Under the pieces are notes generated by a model, which was not told where the DNA came from, did no database searches, and worked only from the letters and a program-made list of their open reading frames with translations. Made by a program: the position numbers and the translations under genes. A stretch of 64,000 bases of DNA from an uncultured Oscillospiraceae bacterium (GTDB lineage: Bacteria; Bacillota; Clostridia; Oscillospirales; Oscillospiraceae), in NCBI GenBank assembly GCA_902478785.1, contig CABSMJ010000012.1, positions 14,637 to 78,636 on the forward strand, in the 5' to 3' direction. Positions 1 through 7,314 of this stretch are shown in pieces. The first letter of the stretch is position 1. Every line of letters begins with the position of its first letter.

Positions 1-2
1 TC

Positions 3-1124
3 GACAGTATCCGCGCCCAGGACTACCCCGCTCACCTGGTGACCATCTTCGTGGCAGCGGACAACTGCACGGACCGCACGGCCCAGATTGCCCGGGAAAA
101 GGGCGCCGTGTGCTACGAGCGCTTTGACACGGAGCACCGGACCAAGGGCTACGCCCTTCAGTTCCTGGTGGAGCAGATCCGCCGGGACTATGGCGTGGAG
201 TCCTTTGAGGGCTACTTCCTCTTTGACGCCGACAACCTGCTCAAGGAGGACTACATCAGCCGCATGAACGAGTCCTTTGACGCGGGCGAGAAGATCATCA
301 CCTCCTACCGCAACACCAAAAACTTTGACGACAACTGGATCTCCGCCTCCTACGGCATCCACTGGCTGCGGACCATTCGCAATGAGCACCGGGCCCGCTC
401 GGTGTTCCGTCTGGCCACCCGCATCCAGGGCACCGGCTTTCTCTTTGCCAATGAGATCATCCGGAACGGCTGGAACTACACCTCCCTTACCGAGGACCGG
501 GCCCTGTCCGCCGATGCGGTGGTCCAGGGCTACCGCATCTCCTACAACAACGCCGCTGAATTCTTCGACGAGCAGCCGGTGGACCTACGCATCGCCATGC
601 GCCAGCGCATCCGCTGGGCCAAGGGCCACCTGCAGGCCTTCCGGGAGTCCGGCGGAAAGCTGCTGTGGAACATCTTCCGCCGGGGCAGCTTCATGAGCTT
701 CGATATGCTCACGGTGATCTTCCCCCGCTCCCTCTACACCGTCTTTAAGCGGATCGTCTCCTATCTCATCCGTCTGGTACTCATCTATCTCTCCGGCAAG
801 CACTTCGGCGCCGTGGTCACCGCCACCTGGAACGCCCTCTACTGGGTGCTTCGGGGCTGTCTGAACGATATGATCACCGCCGCCTACGTGTTTTTGATGG
901 AGCACCGGCGGATCAAAAGGATGCCCTGGTACAAGATGGCGTGGTTCTGCCTGACCTTTCCCCTCTTCGACCTGATGGGAGACCTAGCGCTGTGCATCGC
1001 CCTCTTCACCAAGGTGGAGTGGAAGCCCATCCCCCACAACTCCAACGTCCGCATCGAGGAGCTGCGCCGGGAGGAGCCCTCCGGCCAGACTAAGACCAGA
1101 GCCGGGGAGACCCACGCCTCCTGA
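3..1124 (+). CDS. Family 2 glycosyltransferase, processive QxxRW type (5' end missing)
   Basis: The gene runs in from upstream: the frame is open from base 3 and the first visible residues (DSIRAQDYPAHLV) already belong to the nucleotide-sugar fold. About 373 residues are present. Visible motifs are LFDADN (DxD, metal/UDP-sugar), LTEDRAL (TED) and RQRIRWAKGH (QxxRW), the set found in membrane synthases of beta-linked polysaccharides. Hydrophobic stretches follow QxxRW, so the enzyme probably sits in the membrane and polymerises or transfers sugars outward. The acceptor cannot be told. An ATG-like start inside the open frame (base 39) would cut the fold and is not the real start. It converges on the next gene across a shared hairpin terminator. 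Confidence 0.85.
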   Translation, partial: DSIRAQDYPAHLVTIFVAADNCTDRTAQIAREKGAVCYERFDTEHRTKGYALQFLVEQIRRDYGVESFEGYFLFDADNLLKEDYISRMNESFDAGEKIITSYRNTKNFDDNWISASYGIHWLRTIRNEHRARSVFRLATRIQGTGFLFANEIIRNGWNYTSLTEDRALSADAVVQGYRISYNNAAEFFDEQPVDLRIAMRQRIRWAKGHLQAFRESGGKLLWNIFRRGSFMSFDMLTVIFPRSLYTVFKRIVSYLIRLVLIYLSGKHFGAVVTATWNALYWVLRGCLNDMITAAYVFLMEHRRIKRMPWYKMAWFCLTFPLFDLMGDLALCIALFTKVEWKPIPHNSNVRIEELRREEPSGQTKTRAGETHAS

Positions 1125-1157
1125 CCGCCTGTCCTTCCCCAAAACAGCAGCAAAAAA

Positions 1158-1181
1158 GCCCGGACCTCAATGGGTCCGGGC
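1158..1181. terminator. Hairpin terminator between convergent genes
   Basis: A perfect GCCCGGACC / GGTCCGGGC stem with a short loop. An A-run lies on the left and T-rich sequence on the right, so it can end transcription of the glycosyltransferase and of the acetyltransferase on the other strand. Confidence 0.8.
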
Positions 1182-1187
1182 TCTTTC

Positions 1188-1460
1188 TCACTTTTTCAGC
1201 AGATCGGCTTCCTCGGGGTGCTTTTCAAACCAGGTCTTGGCATAGGAGCAGATGGGCCGGACCTCCATATCGTCCGCCCGCAGCTTCTCCACCGCAGCCT
1301 CCATCAGCTTTCCGGCAATCCCCTGTCCCCGAAGGGAGTCGTCCACAAAGGTGCGGGTGATGCTGGCCTTTCCCTCCCGGGAGGGGAAGAGGATCTCCGC
1401 CAGCAGCTTTCCATCCTGATCCTCGGCCCAGATGCGGCCGGGCTCCTGTCTAAATTCCAT
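1188..1460 (-). CDS. Small GNAT-type N-acetyltransferase (YjdJ-like)
   Basis: A 90-residue protein matching the short GNAT proteins of the YjdJ type. It begins MEFRQEPGRIWAEDQDG and carries the acetyl-CoA loop as RGQGIAGKLM (R/QxxGxG/A) at about residues 44-53, followed by CSYAKTWFEKHPE, the usual C-terminal signature of this subfamily. The family binds acetyl-CoA; the acceptor substrate is generally unknown. AGGAGG lies 6-7 bases before the ATG. It is a single gene whose upstream side faces the end of metK, separated by a strong hairpin. Confidence 0.85.
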   Translation of the reverse strand: MEFRQEPGRIWAEDQDGKLLAEILFPSREGKASITRTFVDDSLRGQGIAGKLMEAAVEKLRADDMEVRPICSYAKTWFEKHPEEADLLKK

Positions 1461-1534
1461 GCAAGCGCCTCCTTTTTGTCGTTTTGGTTCTTCTGCTGTC
1501 AGTTTAGCAGAAGCAAAGGCGCCTTTGCAGTTGC

Positions 1535-1570
1535 AAAAGCCACTCCGGAGCAGCTCCGGAGTGGCTTTTT
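1535..1570 (-). terminator. Terminator after metK
   Basis: Stem AAGCCACTCCGGAG / CTCCGGAGTGGCTT, eight bases after the metK stop. It has T-rich flanks on both sides and separates metK from the acetyltransferase gene in front of it. Confidence 0.85.
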
Positions 1571-1577
1571 TCGCAAT

Positions 1578-2762
1578 TCAGGACAGCTCTGCCACGGCGG
1601 CCTTCAGGGCGTCCACCCGGTCGGTGTCCTCCCAGCGGACCTTCAGGTCCGTGCGGCCCATGTGGCCGTAGGCGGCCAGCTGGCGATAGATGGGCTTGCG
1701 CAGGTCCAGATTCCGGATGATGGCGGCGGGACGCAGGTCAAAGACCTTCTTCACCGCCTTCTCCAGCACCTCGTCGGATACGGTGCCGGTACCGAAGGTG
1801 TCCACCGTCACGCTGACGGGCTGGGCGACGCCGATGGCGTAGGCCAGCTGCAGCTGGCAGCGGCGGGCCAGGCCGGCAGCCACCACGTTCTTGGCCACCC
1901 AGCGGGCGGCGTAGGCAGCGGAGCGATCCACCTTGGTGGGGTCCTTGCCGGAGAAGCAGCCGCCGCCGTGGGGGGCGCTGCCGCCGTATGTATCCACGAT
2001 GATCTTCCGGCCGGTCAGGCCGGTGTCAGCGGCGGGACCGCCCTTGACGAAGCGGCCGGTGGGGTTCACATAATACTTGGTGTTCTCATCCAGCAGCTGG
2101 GCAGGCACCACGGGCTTGACCACCAGCTCCACCATATCCTTGCGGATCTGCTCCAGGGTGACCTCGGGGCTGTGCTGGGTGGAGACCACCACCGTGTCCA
2201 CGCGGACGGGCTTGTCGTCCTCATACTCCACGGTGACCTGGGTCTTGCCGTCGGGACGCAGGTAGTTGACCACGCCCTGCTTGCGGATGGAGGCCAGCTG
2301 CTTGGCCAGCTTGTGGCTCAGGGAGATAGCCAGGGGCATCAGCTCCGGCGTCTCGTCGCAGGCGTAGCCGAACATCATGCCCTGGTCGCCGGCGCCGTTG
2401 GTCAGGTCATCTTTGCCCTCCTTGGTCTCCAGGGCCTTATCCACGCCCAAAGCGATGTCCCCGGACTGCTCATCGATGGAGGTGATGACAGCGCAGGTCT
2501 CGCAGTCGAAACCGAACTTGCCCCGGTCATAGCCGATGTCCTTGACCACATCCCGGGCGATCTTGGGGATGTCCACATAGCAGGAGGTGGTGATCTCACC
2601 CATGACGTGGATCATGCCGGTGCAGGCCGTGGTCTCGCAGGCCACACGGGCGTCGGGGTCCTGCTCCAAAATGGCGTCCAGGACGGCGTCGGAGACCTGA
2701 TCGCAGATTTTGTCGGGATGTCCCTCGGTGACGGATTCAGACGTAAACAGATGTCTTGCCAT
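1578..2762 (-). CDS. metK: S-adenosylmethionine synthetase
   Basis: A 394-residue enzyme making S-adenosylmethionine from methionine and ATP in the cytoplasm. Family motifs are in order: GHPDKICDQ near the N-terminus, GAGDQGMMFGYA in the centre and HGGGCFSGKD in the C-terminal third, over the usual full length. The start is MARHLFTSES at 2762, preceded by AGAGGAG. The open frame continues upstream to 2810, but that extension overlaps the riboswitch terminator and is not translated in the normal model. Expression is governed by the SAM-I riboswitch upstream, a feedback loop on the enzyme's own product. SAM feeds methylation, and the products are recycled by mtn and luxS further right. Confidence 0.98.
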   Translation of the reverse strand: MARHLFTSESVTEGHPDKICDQVSDAVLDAILEQDPDARVACETTACTGMIHVMGEITTSCYVDIPKIARDVVKDIGYDRGKFGFDCETCAVITSIDEQSGDIALGVDKALETKEGKDDLTNGAGDQGMMFGYACDETPELMPLAISLSHKLAKQLASIRKQGVVNYLRPDGKTQVTVEYEDDKPVRVDTVVVSTQHSPEVTLEQIRKDMVELVVKPVVPAQLLDENTKYYVNPTGRFVKGGPAADTGLTGRKIIVDTYGGSAPHGGGCFSGKDPTKVDRSAAYAARWVAKNVVAAGLARRCQLQLAYAIGVAQPVSVTVDTFGTGTVSDEVLEKAVKKVFDLRPAAIIRNLDLRKPIYRQLAAYGHMGRTDLKVRWEDTDRVDALKAAVAELS

Positions 2763-2808
2763 GATATTTGCTCCTCTTTTCTCTTGATTTTCCCTTGTCC
2801 GGAGCATC

Positions 2809-2950
2809 AAAAAAACACGCTCCGCGCAGTTCGACGGATCGTGCTTCAGACTGATTTGCTCCTCATCTTTCGATCATCGTCGGATTTGGCACCTTGCTGA
2901 GCAGGTTGCCGTGGTTTCATGGGGCCGGTCCCTCCACCACTCTTGATAAG
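2809..2950 (-). promoter_or_regulatory. SAM-I (S-box) riboswitch with terminator, metK leader
   Basis: Read on the minus strand, the leader shows the S-box signatures CTTATCAAGAG, GGTGGAGGGACCGGCCC, ATGAAACC, CGGCAACC and AAGGTGCCAAATCC, then GAAAGATGAGGAGC. It is followed by a stem CACGATCCG / CGGAGCGTG (one mismatch) and seven Ts (2809-2815). SAM binding should favour the terminator and shut metK off. The order promoter, aptamer, terminator, metK is the textbook arrangement. Confidence 0.97.
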
Positions 2951-2968
2951 GGATGAAATTGTAGGTTT

Positions 2969-2996
2969 ATTCTAGCACATTCCATAGGATTGTCAA
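2969..2996 (-). promoter_or_regulatory. metK promoter
   Basis: TTGACA, a 16-base spacer, then TAGAAT on the minus strand, about 20 bases before the riboswitch begins. Confidence 0.8.
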
Positions 2997-3057
2997 TATA
3001 CTTTTCCCCTCTTGTGTTTCATTTTCGGGCAGAACCGGCATAATTTATAAATTAGAC

Positions 3058-3086
3058 ATGACTTTTCCCGGGAAATGTGGTATGCT
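3058..3086 (+). promoter_or_regulatory. Probable promoter of the rhomboid-like gene
   Basis: ATGACT, 17 bases, then TATGCT preceded by TGG (extended -10). The spacer contains the palindrome TTTCCCGGGAAA. Both boxes match consensus in four of six positions. Confidence 0.45.
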
Positions 3087-3128
3087 TTGGCACAGTGTGA
3101 AAAAATACCCTGCTTGGAGGTTTTGCAT

Positions 3129-4001
3129 TTGAAGCGACTCAACGACGCGGTGGACCGCTTTGCCCGGAACCACCCCCGATTTGGTATCCCCAACTTGATG
3201 AAGGTGCTGGTCATCGGCAACATCATCGTCTATTTCCTGGCCCGGTTTTCCAGCTGGAGCGCACTGTCCTTCCTGGCCTTTGACCCGGCGTCGGTGCTCC
3301 GGGGCGAGATCTGGCGGATCATCACCTTCATCTTTGTCCCCAACAACTTCTCTCCCTTTGCCCTGATCCTCTCCCTCTATTTCTATTACTTCATCGGCAA
3401 CCTGCTGGAACAGCAATGGGGCACACCCAAGTTCAACCTCTACTATTTCTCCGGCGTAGTGCTGACCATATTGACCTCGGTCATCGCCACTCTGGTCACC
3501 GGCGTTAGCCAGACCGTCATGGGCACCTATTATGTGAATATGTCCATGTTCCTGGCCTTTGCCGCCCTCTACCCGGATATGCAGGTGCTGTTGTTCTTTA
3601 TCATTCCCATCAAAGTCAAGTGGCTGGCTTGGGCGGATGTGGCGCTGTTTGCCGTGGATATCCTGGGGTCCTTGTTCCGGTTGGACTTCCTGGGTGCCCT
3701 GCTGCCGGTCATCGCCCTTTTGAACTTCCTGGTGTTCTTCTGGTCCGATCTGACCGGAGCCATCGGCTATCACCGCAGCCGGGCCCGCCACCAAAACTCC
3801 TACCAGACCATCCACTTCAAATCCGCCGTCAAGCAGCAGGAGAAGAAGGCCCGGGAGCAGGGTTATCACCACAAGTGCTGCGTCTGCGGCCGGACAGATA
3901 CGGAGTATCCCAATCTGCAGTTCCGGTATTGCTCCCGCTGCGCCGGGTACCACTGCTTCTGCGAGGACCACATCTTCAACCACGTCCACTTCACCGAATG
4001 A
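3129..4001 (+). CDS. Rhomboid-like membrane protein with C-terminal zinc-binding tail
   Basis: A protein of 290 residues starting at TTG 3129, chosen because GGAGG lies eight bases upstream; an in-frame ATG at 3075 lacks a site. A soluble start (KRLNDAVDRF) is followed by about six hydrophobic segments arranged like the rhomboid fold, including the PIKVKWLAW stretch seen in bacterial rhomboid relatives. The GxSG catalytic loop of active rhomboid proteases is not visible (YYVNMSMFL lies where it would be), so it may be a non-proteolytic relative. The tail has CCVCGRTD, CSRCAGYHCFCEDH, a likely zinc site. Function unknown. Confidence 0.7.
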   Translation: MKRLNDAVDRFARNHPRFGIPNLMKVLVIGNIIVYFLARFSSWSALSFLAFDPASVLRGEIWRIITFIFVPNNFSPFALILSLYFYYFIGNLLEQQWGTPKFNLYYFSGVVLTILTSVIATLVTGVSQTVMGTYYVNMSMFLAFAALYPDMQVLLFFIIPIKVKWLAWADVALFAVDILGSLFRLDFLGALLPVIALLNFLVFFWSDLTGAIGYHRSRARHQNSYQTIHFKSAVKQQEKKAREQGYHHKCCVCGRTDTEYPNLQFRYCSRCAGYHCFCEDHIFNHVHFTE

Positions 4002-4007
4002 AAAAAA

Positions 4008-4038
4008 GCCCGGTCAGGAAATTCCTGACCGGGCCTTT
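4008..4038 (+). terminator. Terminator of the rhomboid-like gene
   Basis: Stem GCCCGGTCAGGAA / TTCCTGACCGGGC followed by CTTTTG, seven bases after the stop codon. An A-run precedes it. Confidence 0.85.
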
Positions 4039-4088
4039 TGCTGCTGTGATGCGTCATTTTCTCGCCCCTGCGGGGCAACCAGAGATAT

Positions 4089-4154
4089 AGAAAGCTTCAT
4101 GCGCGCAGCTTTTGCGCCTTGTAGCGGCGGGCTGTATGGCGCATGAAGTTTTCT
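4089..4154. repeat. Inverted repeat, 16-base arms
   Basis: AGAAAGCTTCATGCGC (4089-4104) and GCGCATGAAGTTTTCT (4139-4154) pair with one G-U wobble around a 34-base loop. It lies just after the tmcAL stop and encloses a tiny possible reading frame. No T-tract follows closely, so it is not a plain terminator. Confidence 0.6.
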
Positions 4155-4162
4155 ACCTTCAC
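4097..4162 (-). CDS. Possible 21-residue basic peptide overlapping the tmcAL stop
   Basis: GTG at 4162 overlaps the tmcAL stop as GTGA, and the frame gives MKVENFMRHTARRYKAQKLRA, rich in Arg and Lys. AGGAG lies only two bases before the GTG, which is too close; an internal ATG at 4144 is the alternative. The reading frame fills the loop and arms of the inverted repeat here. There is no family match I recognise. The overlap could be chance. Confidence 0.2.
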   Translation of the reverse strand: MKVENFMRHTARRYKAQKLRA

Positions 4163-5355
4163 GGCTCCTGGACCGGGCTCTGGGTCCACTCCCGTCCGGC
4201 AGGCGGCACCTGAGGCAGGCACAGTCCGTAGAGGTCCGTGCACCGGCTCTCCAGGTGGAAGAGGCTCCGTCCCGGCTCCGTCAGGTCCTTGGCGTGGGCG
4301 CTCTTGGTGAGGATGGGCACCGAGGCCCGGGCCTTCATCTCCCGCAGCAGCGCCCGGCCCCGGCCGTTGCAGCCCAGGACGCGCAGGTAGGGCGGCTCCT
4401 TGGGCCGGTCCGCCGCCGTCAGACCCAGGAAGGCCCACAGGGCCAGCCGCCGCAGTCGGGCGTGGGTATAGCGCTTGGTCTTGGCCAGGGTATAGAATTC
4501 CTCCACCGACGTAGCCTGCCCCGCCGCCCGGACCAGCCGCTCCGGCAGTCCCTCCGCCGGGGCGCTGTCCGGCAGCGCCGCCCAGTCTTTGGCCGTCATG
4601 GTCCGCAGCCGGTAGAGCACCGCCCGTTCCGCCCGCTCCCGGCGGGTCCCGCCGGCGGCTTGCAGCAGCTCTGCCTCTCCCGGCAGGAGCCACCGCTCCA
4701 TCTGCCCCCACTCCCCCTGCTCCATCAGGGACCGCAGGTGGGTGGCGGAGGTATAGGGCTCCGCCTGGGCCGTCCGGTCGTGGCCGGCTCCGGTCCGGCG
4801 GACGGTCATGGGCCGCAGCCCCCCGCCGCAGCGGGCCAGGGCCCGGAGGTACTCCACCCCCAGGTTGTTGTTGGGCCCCTGGAGCAGCGCCCCCGCCGCC
4901 GGCCCCAGCAGCTCCTCCACCGCCTCCTGGCGGCACACGGCAAAGGGCCGCCCCTGATCCAACCGCCGCCACAGCGCCGCCGTGTAAGCCGGGGAGTCCA
5001 GGCAGTCCGCCACCGCCTCCAGGGCCGACACGTCGCCGCACTCGCTGCCGAAGGACAGGTCCGTCACCACACCGGTGGCCCGGAGGAGGGACACGCCGCC
5101 CCAAGCGAAGGTCTCCGCCGAGGACACGGCCCACACCGTGGGCAGCTCCAGCACCAGGTCCACGCCGCCCCGGAGGGCCAGCTGGGTCCGGAGCCACTTG
5201 TCGGCGCAGGCCGGGCGGCCGGCCTGGACCCAGTTGCCGCTCATCACCGCCACCACGGCGGTGTCCTCCCCCAGGGCCGCCCGGGTCTCGGCAATCTGCC
5301 GGGCATGACCGGTGTGAATGGGATTATATTCTGCAATAATGCCCACAGCGCCCAT
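4159..5355 (-). CDS. tmcAL: tRNA(Met) cytidine acetate ligase
   Basis: A 398-residue protein of the YlbM/TmcAL family, which acetylates the wobble cytidine (ac4C34) of elongator tRNA-Met using acetate and ATP. The N-terminus GIIAEYNPIHTGH has the HxGH nucleotidyltransferase motif, followed by MSGNWVQAGRPA, the family signature, and GPNNNLGVEY further on. ATG at 5355 follows GAGGGGG with six bases spacing. It is divergent from ackA; the enzyme uses acetate and acetate kinase handles acetate, so the pairing is functionally sensible. The intergenic region has a perfect inverted repeat that could coordinate both genes. Confidence 0.92.
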   Translation of the reverse strand: MGAVGIIAEYNPIHTGHARQIAETRAALGEDTAVVAVMSGNWVQAGRPACADKWLRTQLALRGGVDLVLELPTVWAVSSAETFAWGGVSLLRATGVVTDLSFGSECGDVSALEAVADCLDSPAYTAALWRRLDQGRPFAVCRQEAVEELLGPAAGALLQGPNNNLGVEYLRALARCGGGLRPMTVRRTGAGHDRTAQAEPYTSATHLRSLMEQGEWGQMERWLLPGEAELLQAAGGTRRERAERAVLYRLRTMTAKDWAALPDSAPAEGLPERLVRAAGQATSVEEFYTLAKTKRYTHARLRRLALWAFLGLTAADRPKEPPYLRVLGCNGRGRALLREMKARASVPILTKSAHAKDLTEPGRSLFHLESRCTDLYGLCLPQVPPAGREWTQSPVQEP

Positions 5356-5377
5356 GACTTCCCCCTCTTTTCCGGCA

Positions 5378-5421
5378 GTTTTCCTGATTTTGGTGAAAAA
5401 GAGGTTGTATCTCAGGAAAAC
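5378..5421. promoter_or_regulatory. Inverted repeat between tmcAL and ackA (candidate operator)
   Basis: GTTTTCCTGA (5378-5387) and TCAGGAAAAC (5412-5421) are perfect inverse copies 34 bases apart. The right arm lies inside the spacer of the ackA promoter. Confidence 0.5.
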
Positions 5422-5432
5422 TTTGTTATAAT
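5405..5432 (+). promoter_or_regulatory. ackA promoter
   Basis: TTGTAT, 16 bases, TATAAT. A leader of about 100 bases precedes ackA. Confidence 0.75.
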
Positions 5433-5441
5433 AAATGTAGT

Positions 5442-5481
5442 ATGTCCTCTTGTTTTACGGAAAGAGGACATCGGATTTTTT
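5442..5481 (+). promoter_or_regulatory. Leader hairpin with T-tract in the ackA 5' region
   Basis: ATGTCCTCTT / AAGAGGACAT, a perfect 10-bp stem with a 10-base loop, followed four bases later by six Ts. It begins near the predicted transcription start, so it looks like an early attenuator or a 5' stabilising hairpin. A second small stem (CCCGG / CCGGG) lies just before the ribosome binding site. Confidence 0.45.
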
Positions 5482-5540
5482 CCTATTTTACATGAAACCC
5501 GGACTCTGTGCAACCATCCGGGTAAAAAGGAGTATCCAGT

Positions 5541-6743
5541 ATGAACGTTTTGGTCATCAACGCAGGCAGCTCTTCCCTGAAGTATCAGCTCCTCAACCCC
5601 GAGACCGGCAAGCTGCTGGCCAAGGGCCTGTGCGAGCGCATCGGCATCGACGGCAAGTTCACCTACAAGCCCCAGGTGGAGGGCAAGGAGATCCTGGACG
5701 CTATCGATGTGGCTATGCCCACTCATTCCGAGGCCATCCAGGCTGTGCTGAACGCTCTGGTGGACCCCAAGAACGGCGTGGTCGCCTCCATGAAGGAGAT
5801 CGACGCAGTGGGTCACCGCGTGGTCCACGGCGGCGAGAAGTTCGCCAAGTCCGTTCTCATCACCGATGAGGTCATGGCCGCCATTGAGGAGTGCAATCCT
5901 CTGGCCCCCCTGCACAACCCCGCCAACATCATCGGCATCAAGGCCTGCCAGGAGCTGATGCCCGGCACTCCCATGGTGGCCGTGTTCGACACCGCCTTCC
6001 ATCAGACCATGCCCGCCAAGGCCTATATGTATGCCCTGCCCTATGAATACTACGAGAACGACAAGGTCCGCCGCTACGGCTTCCACGGCACCAGCCACAA
6101 GTACGTGGCCGCCCGCGCCGCCGATATGCTGGGCAAGAAGCCCGAGGATCTGAAGCTGATCTCCTGCCACCTGGGCAACGGCTCCTCCGTCACCGCTGTG
6201 GACGGCGGCAAGAGCGTGGACACCTCCATGGGCTTCACTCCCCTGGCTGGTGTGCCCATGGGCACCCGCTCCGGCGATCTGGATGCCGGTATCCTCCAGT
6301 ACCTGATGAACAAGTACAACATGAACATCGATGAGATGCTCAACGTGCTCAACAAGAAGTCCGGCGTGCTGGGCGTCAGCGGCGTCAGCTCCGACTTCCG
6401 TGACCTGGAGAATGCCCACAAGGAAGGCAACGACCGCGCCGGTCTGGCCGTGGACATGTTCAACTACGGCGTCAAGAAGCTCATCGGTGCCTATGCTGCC
6501 GCCATGGGCGGTGTGGACGCCATCATCTTCACCGCCGGCGTGGGCGAGAACTCTGCTTCTCAGCGCCTGGCCATCGCCTCCGGCCTGGAGTTCATGGGCG
6601 TGAAGATGGACGCCGATGCCAACAACATCCGCGGCAAGGAGGCCGTCATCTCCGCTCCCGACTCCAAGGTGAAGGTCCTGCTGATCCCAACCAATGAGGA
6701 GCTCATGATCGCCATGGACACCGCCACCATCGTCAACGGCTAA
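5541..6743 (+). CDS. ackA: Acetate kinase
   Basis: A full-length 400-residue enzyme interconverting acetyl phosphate plus ADP with acetate plus ATP, the ATP-forming step of anaerobic acetate production. Motifs are NAGSSSLKYQL at the N-terminus, GHRVVHGGEKF (about residue 92), FHGTSHKYV, CHLGNGSSV and GVGENS near the C-terminus. AAGGAG precedes the ATG by eight bases. No phosphotransacetylase gene is adjacent. Codon use is strongly biased to C-ending codons, as expected for a highly expressed gene. Confidence 0.98.
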   Translation: MNVLVINAGSSSLKYQLLNPETGKLLAKGLCERIGIDGKFTYKPQVEGKEILDAIDVAMPTHSEAIQAVLNALVDPKNGVVASMKEIDAVGHRVVHGGEKFAKSVLITDEVMAAIEECNPLAPLHNPANIIGIKACQELMPGTPMVAVFDTAFHQTMPAKAYMYALPYEYYENDKVRRYGFHGTSHKYVAARAADMLGKKPEDLKLISCHLGNGSSVTAVDGGKSVDTSMGFTPLAGVPMGTRSGDLDAGILQYLMNKYNMNIDEMLNVLNKKSGVLGVSGVSSDFRDLENAHKEGNDRAGLAVDMFNYGVKKLIGAYAAAMGGVDAIIFTAGVGENSASQRLAIASGLEFMGVKMDADANNIRGKEAVISAPDSKVKVLLIPTNEELMIAMDTATIVNG

Positions 6744-6755
6744 ATAGCAATTTGG

Positions 6756-6792
6756 AAAAGAGGGATGGACCCAAGGTCCACCCCTCTTTTTT
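6756..6792 (+). terminator. ackA terminator
   Basis: Stem GAGGGATGGACC / GGTCCACCCCTC (one mismatch) followed by TTTTTT, about 20 bases after the stop. Confidence 0.9.
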
Positions 6793-6830
6793 CTCCCTTT
6801 TCTCAAACCGCCTGCCGTGGCAAAGGGTCA

Positions 6831-6859
6831 TTGCCTCAAGGCTGGTTTCGTGGTATACT
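6831..6859 (+). promoter_or_regulatory. Promoter of the zinc-ribbon membrane protein gene
   Basis: TTGCCT, 17 bases, TATACT preceded by TGG (extended -10). Confidence 0.7.
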
Positions 6860-6890
6860 GACCGGGAAATCAGAAAACGGAGGGAACGGC

Positions 6891-7289
6891 ATGAAAAGCA
6901 TCAAGCCCGGACGGGGACCGTCGGCCATGGGTGCCATGGGCTCCGTAGTGGCCATCATTTTCGGCATTTTCTGGACCATCATGGCGGCGTCCATGGGCGC
7001 CCCTGTGTTTTTCCCCATCTTCGGCGTGATCTTTGTCCTCCTGGGCGTGGTCCAGGCCGTCTATCACTTCAAGAACGCCACGGGGAAGGAGCGCTTCTCC
7101 GAATTTGACATCGTGGACAGCCAGGAGGAGCCGGACCCCCTGGAGCGCCGCTTCGGCCAGGAGCGGGAGCCCTGGGAGGAGCCGCCCCAGCGGGAGGACG
7201 CTGCTCAGGCTGCCTACTGCCCCTACTGCGGGGCCAAGGCGGAGCCGGGCTTTGTCTACTGCGCCAAGTGCGGCCGGAAGCTGCCCTGA
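6891..7289 (+). CDS. Small membrane protein with C-terminal zinc ribbon
   Basis: A protein of 132 residues, start MKSIKPGRGP with GGAGGG eight bases before. Two hydrophobic segments (about residues 17-36 and 40-60) are followed by an acidic linker and a double-Cys zinc ribbon, CPYCGAKAEPGFVYCAKCG, at the C-terminus. Such proteins are common in Clostridia with no assigned function. Only 25 bases separate it from mtn downstream, so the two are probably cotranscribed from the promoter in front. Confidence 0.75.
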   Translation: MKSIKPGRGPSAMGAMGSVVAIIFGIFWTIMAASMGAPVFFPIFGVIFVLLGVVQAVYHFKNATGKERFSEFDIVDSQEEPDPLERRFGQEREPWEEPPQREDAAQAAYCPYCGAKAEPGFVYCAKCGRKLP

Positions 7290-7314
7290 CCGTTAGGAAA
7301 CGAGGAACATACAC

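Noticed and set aside
2763..2810. N-terminal extension of metK
   Set aside because: It overlaps the riboswitch terminator and lacks a ribosome binding site; the family starts at MARHLF.
1170..2900. A 576-codon plus-strand frame over metK
   Set aside because: Antisense shadow of metK with no homologous feature.
4097..5197. A 366-codon minus-strand frame in another phase of tmcAL
   Set aside because: Gly/Pro/Ala-rich frame caused by high GC; tmcAL has the family motifs.
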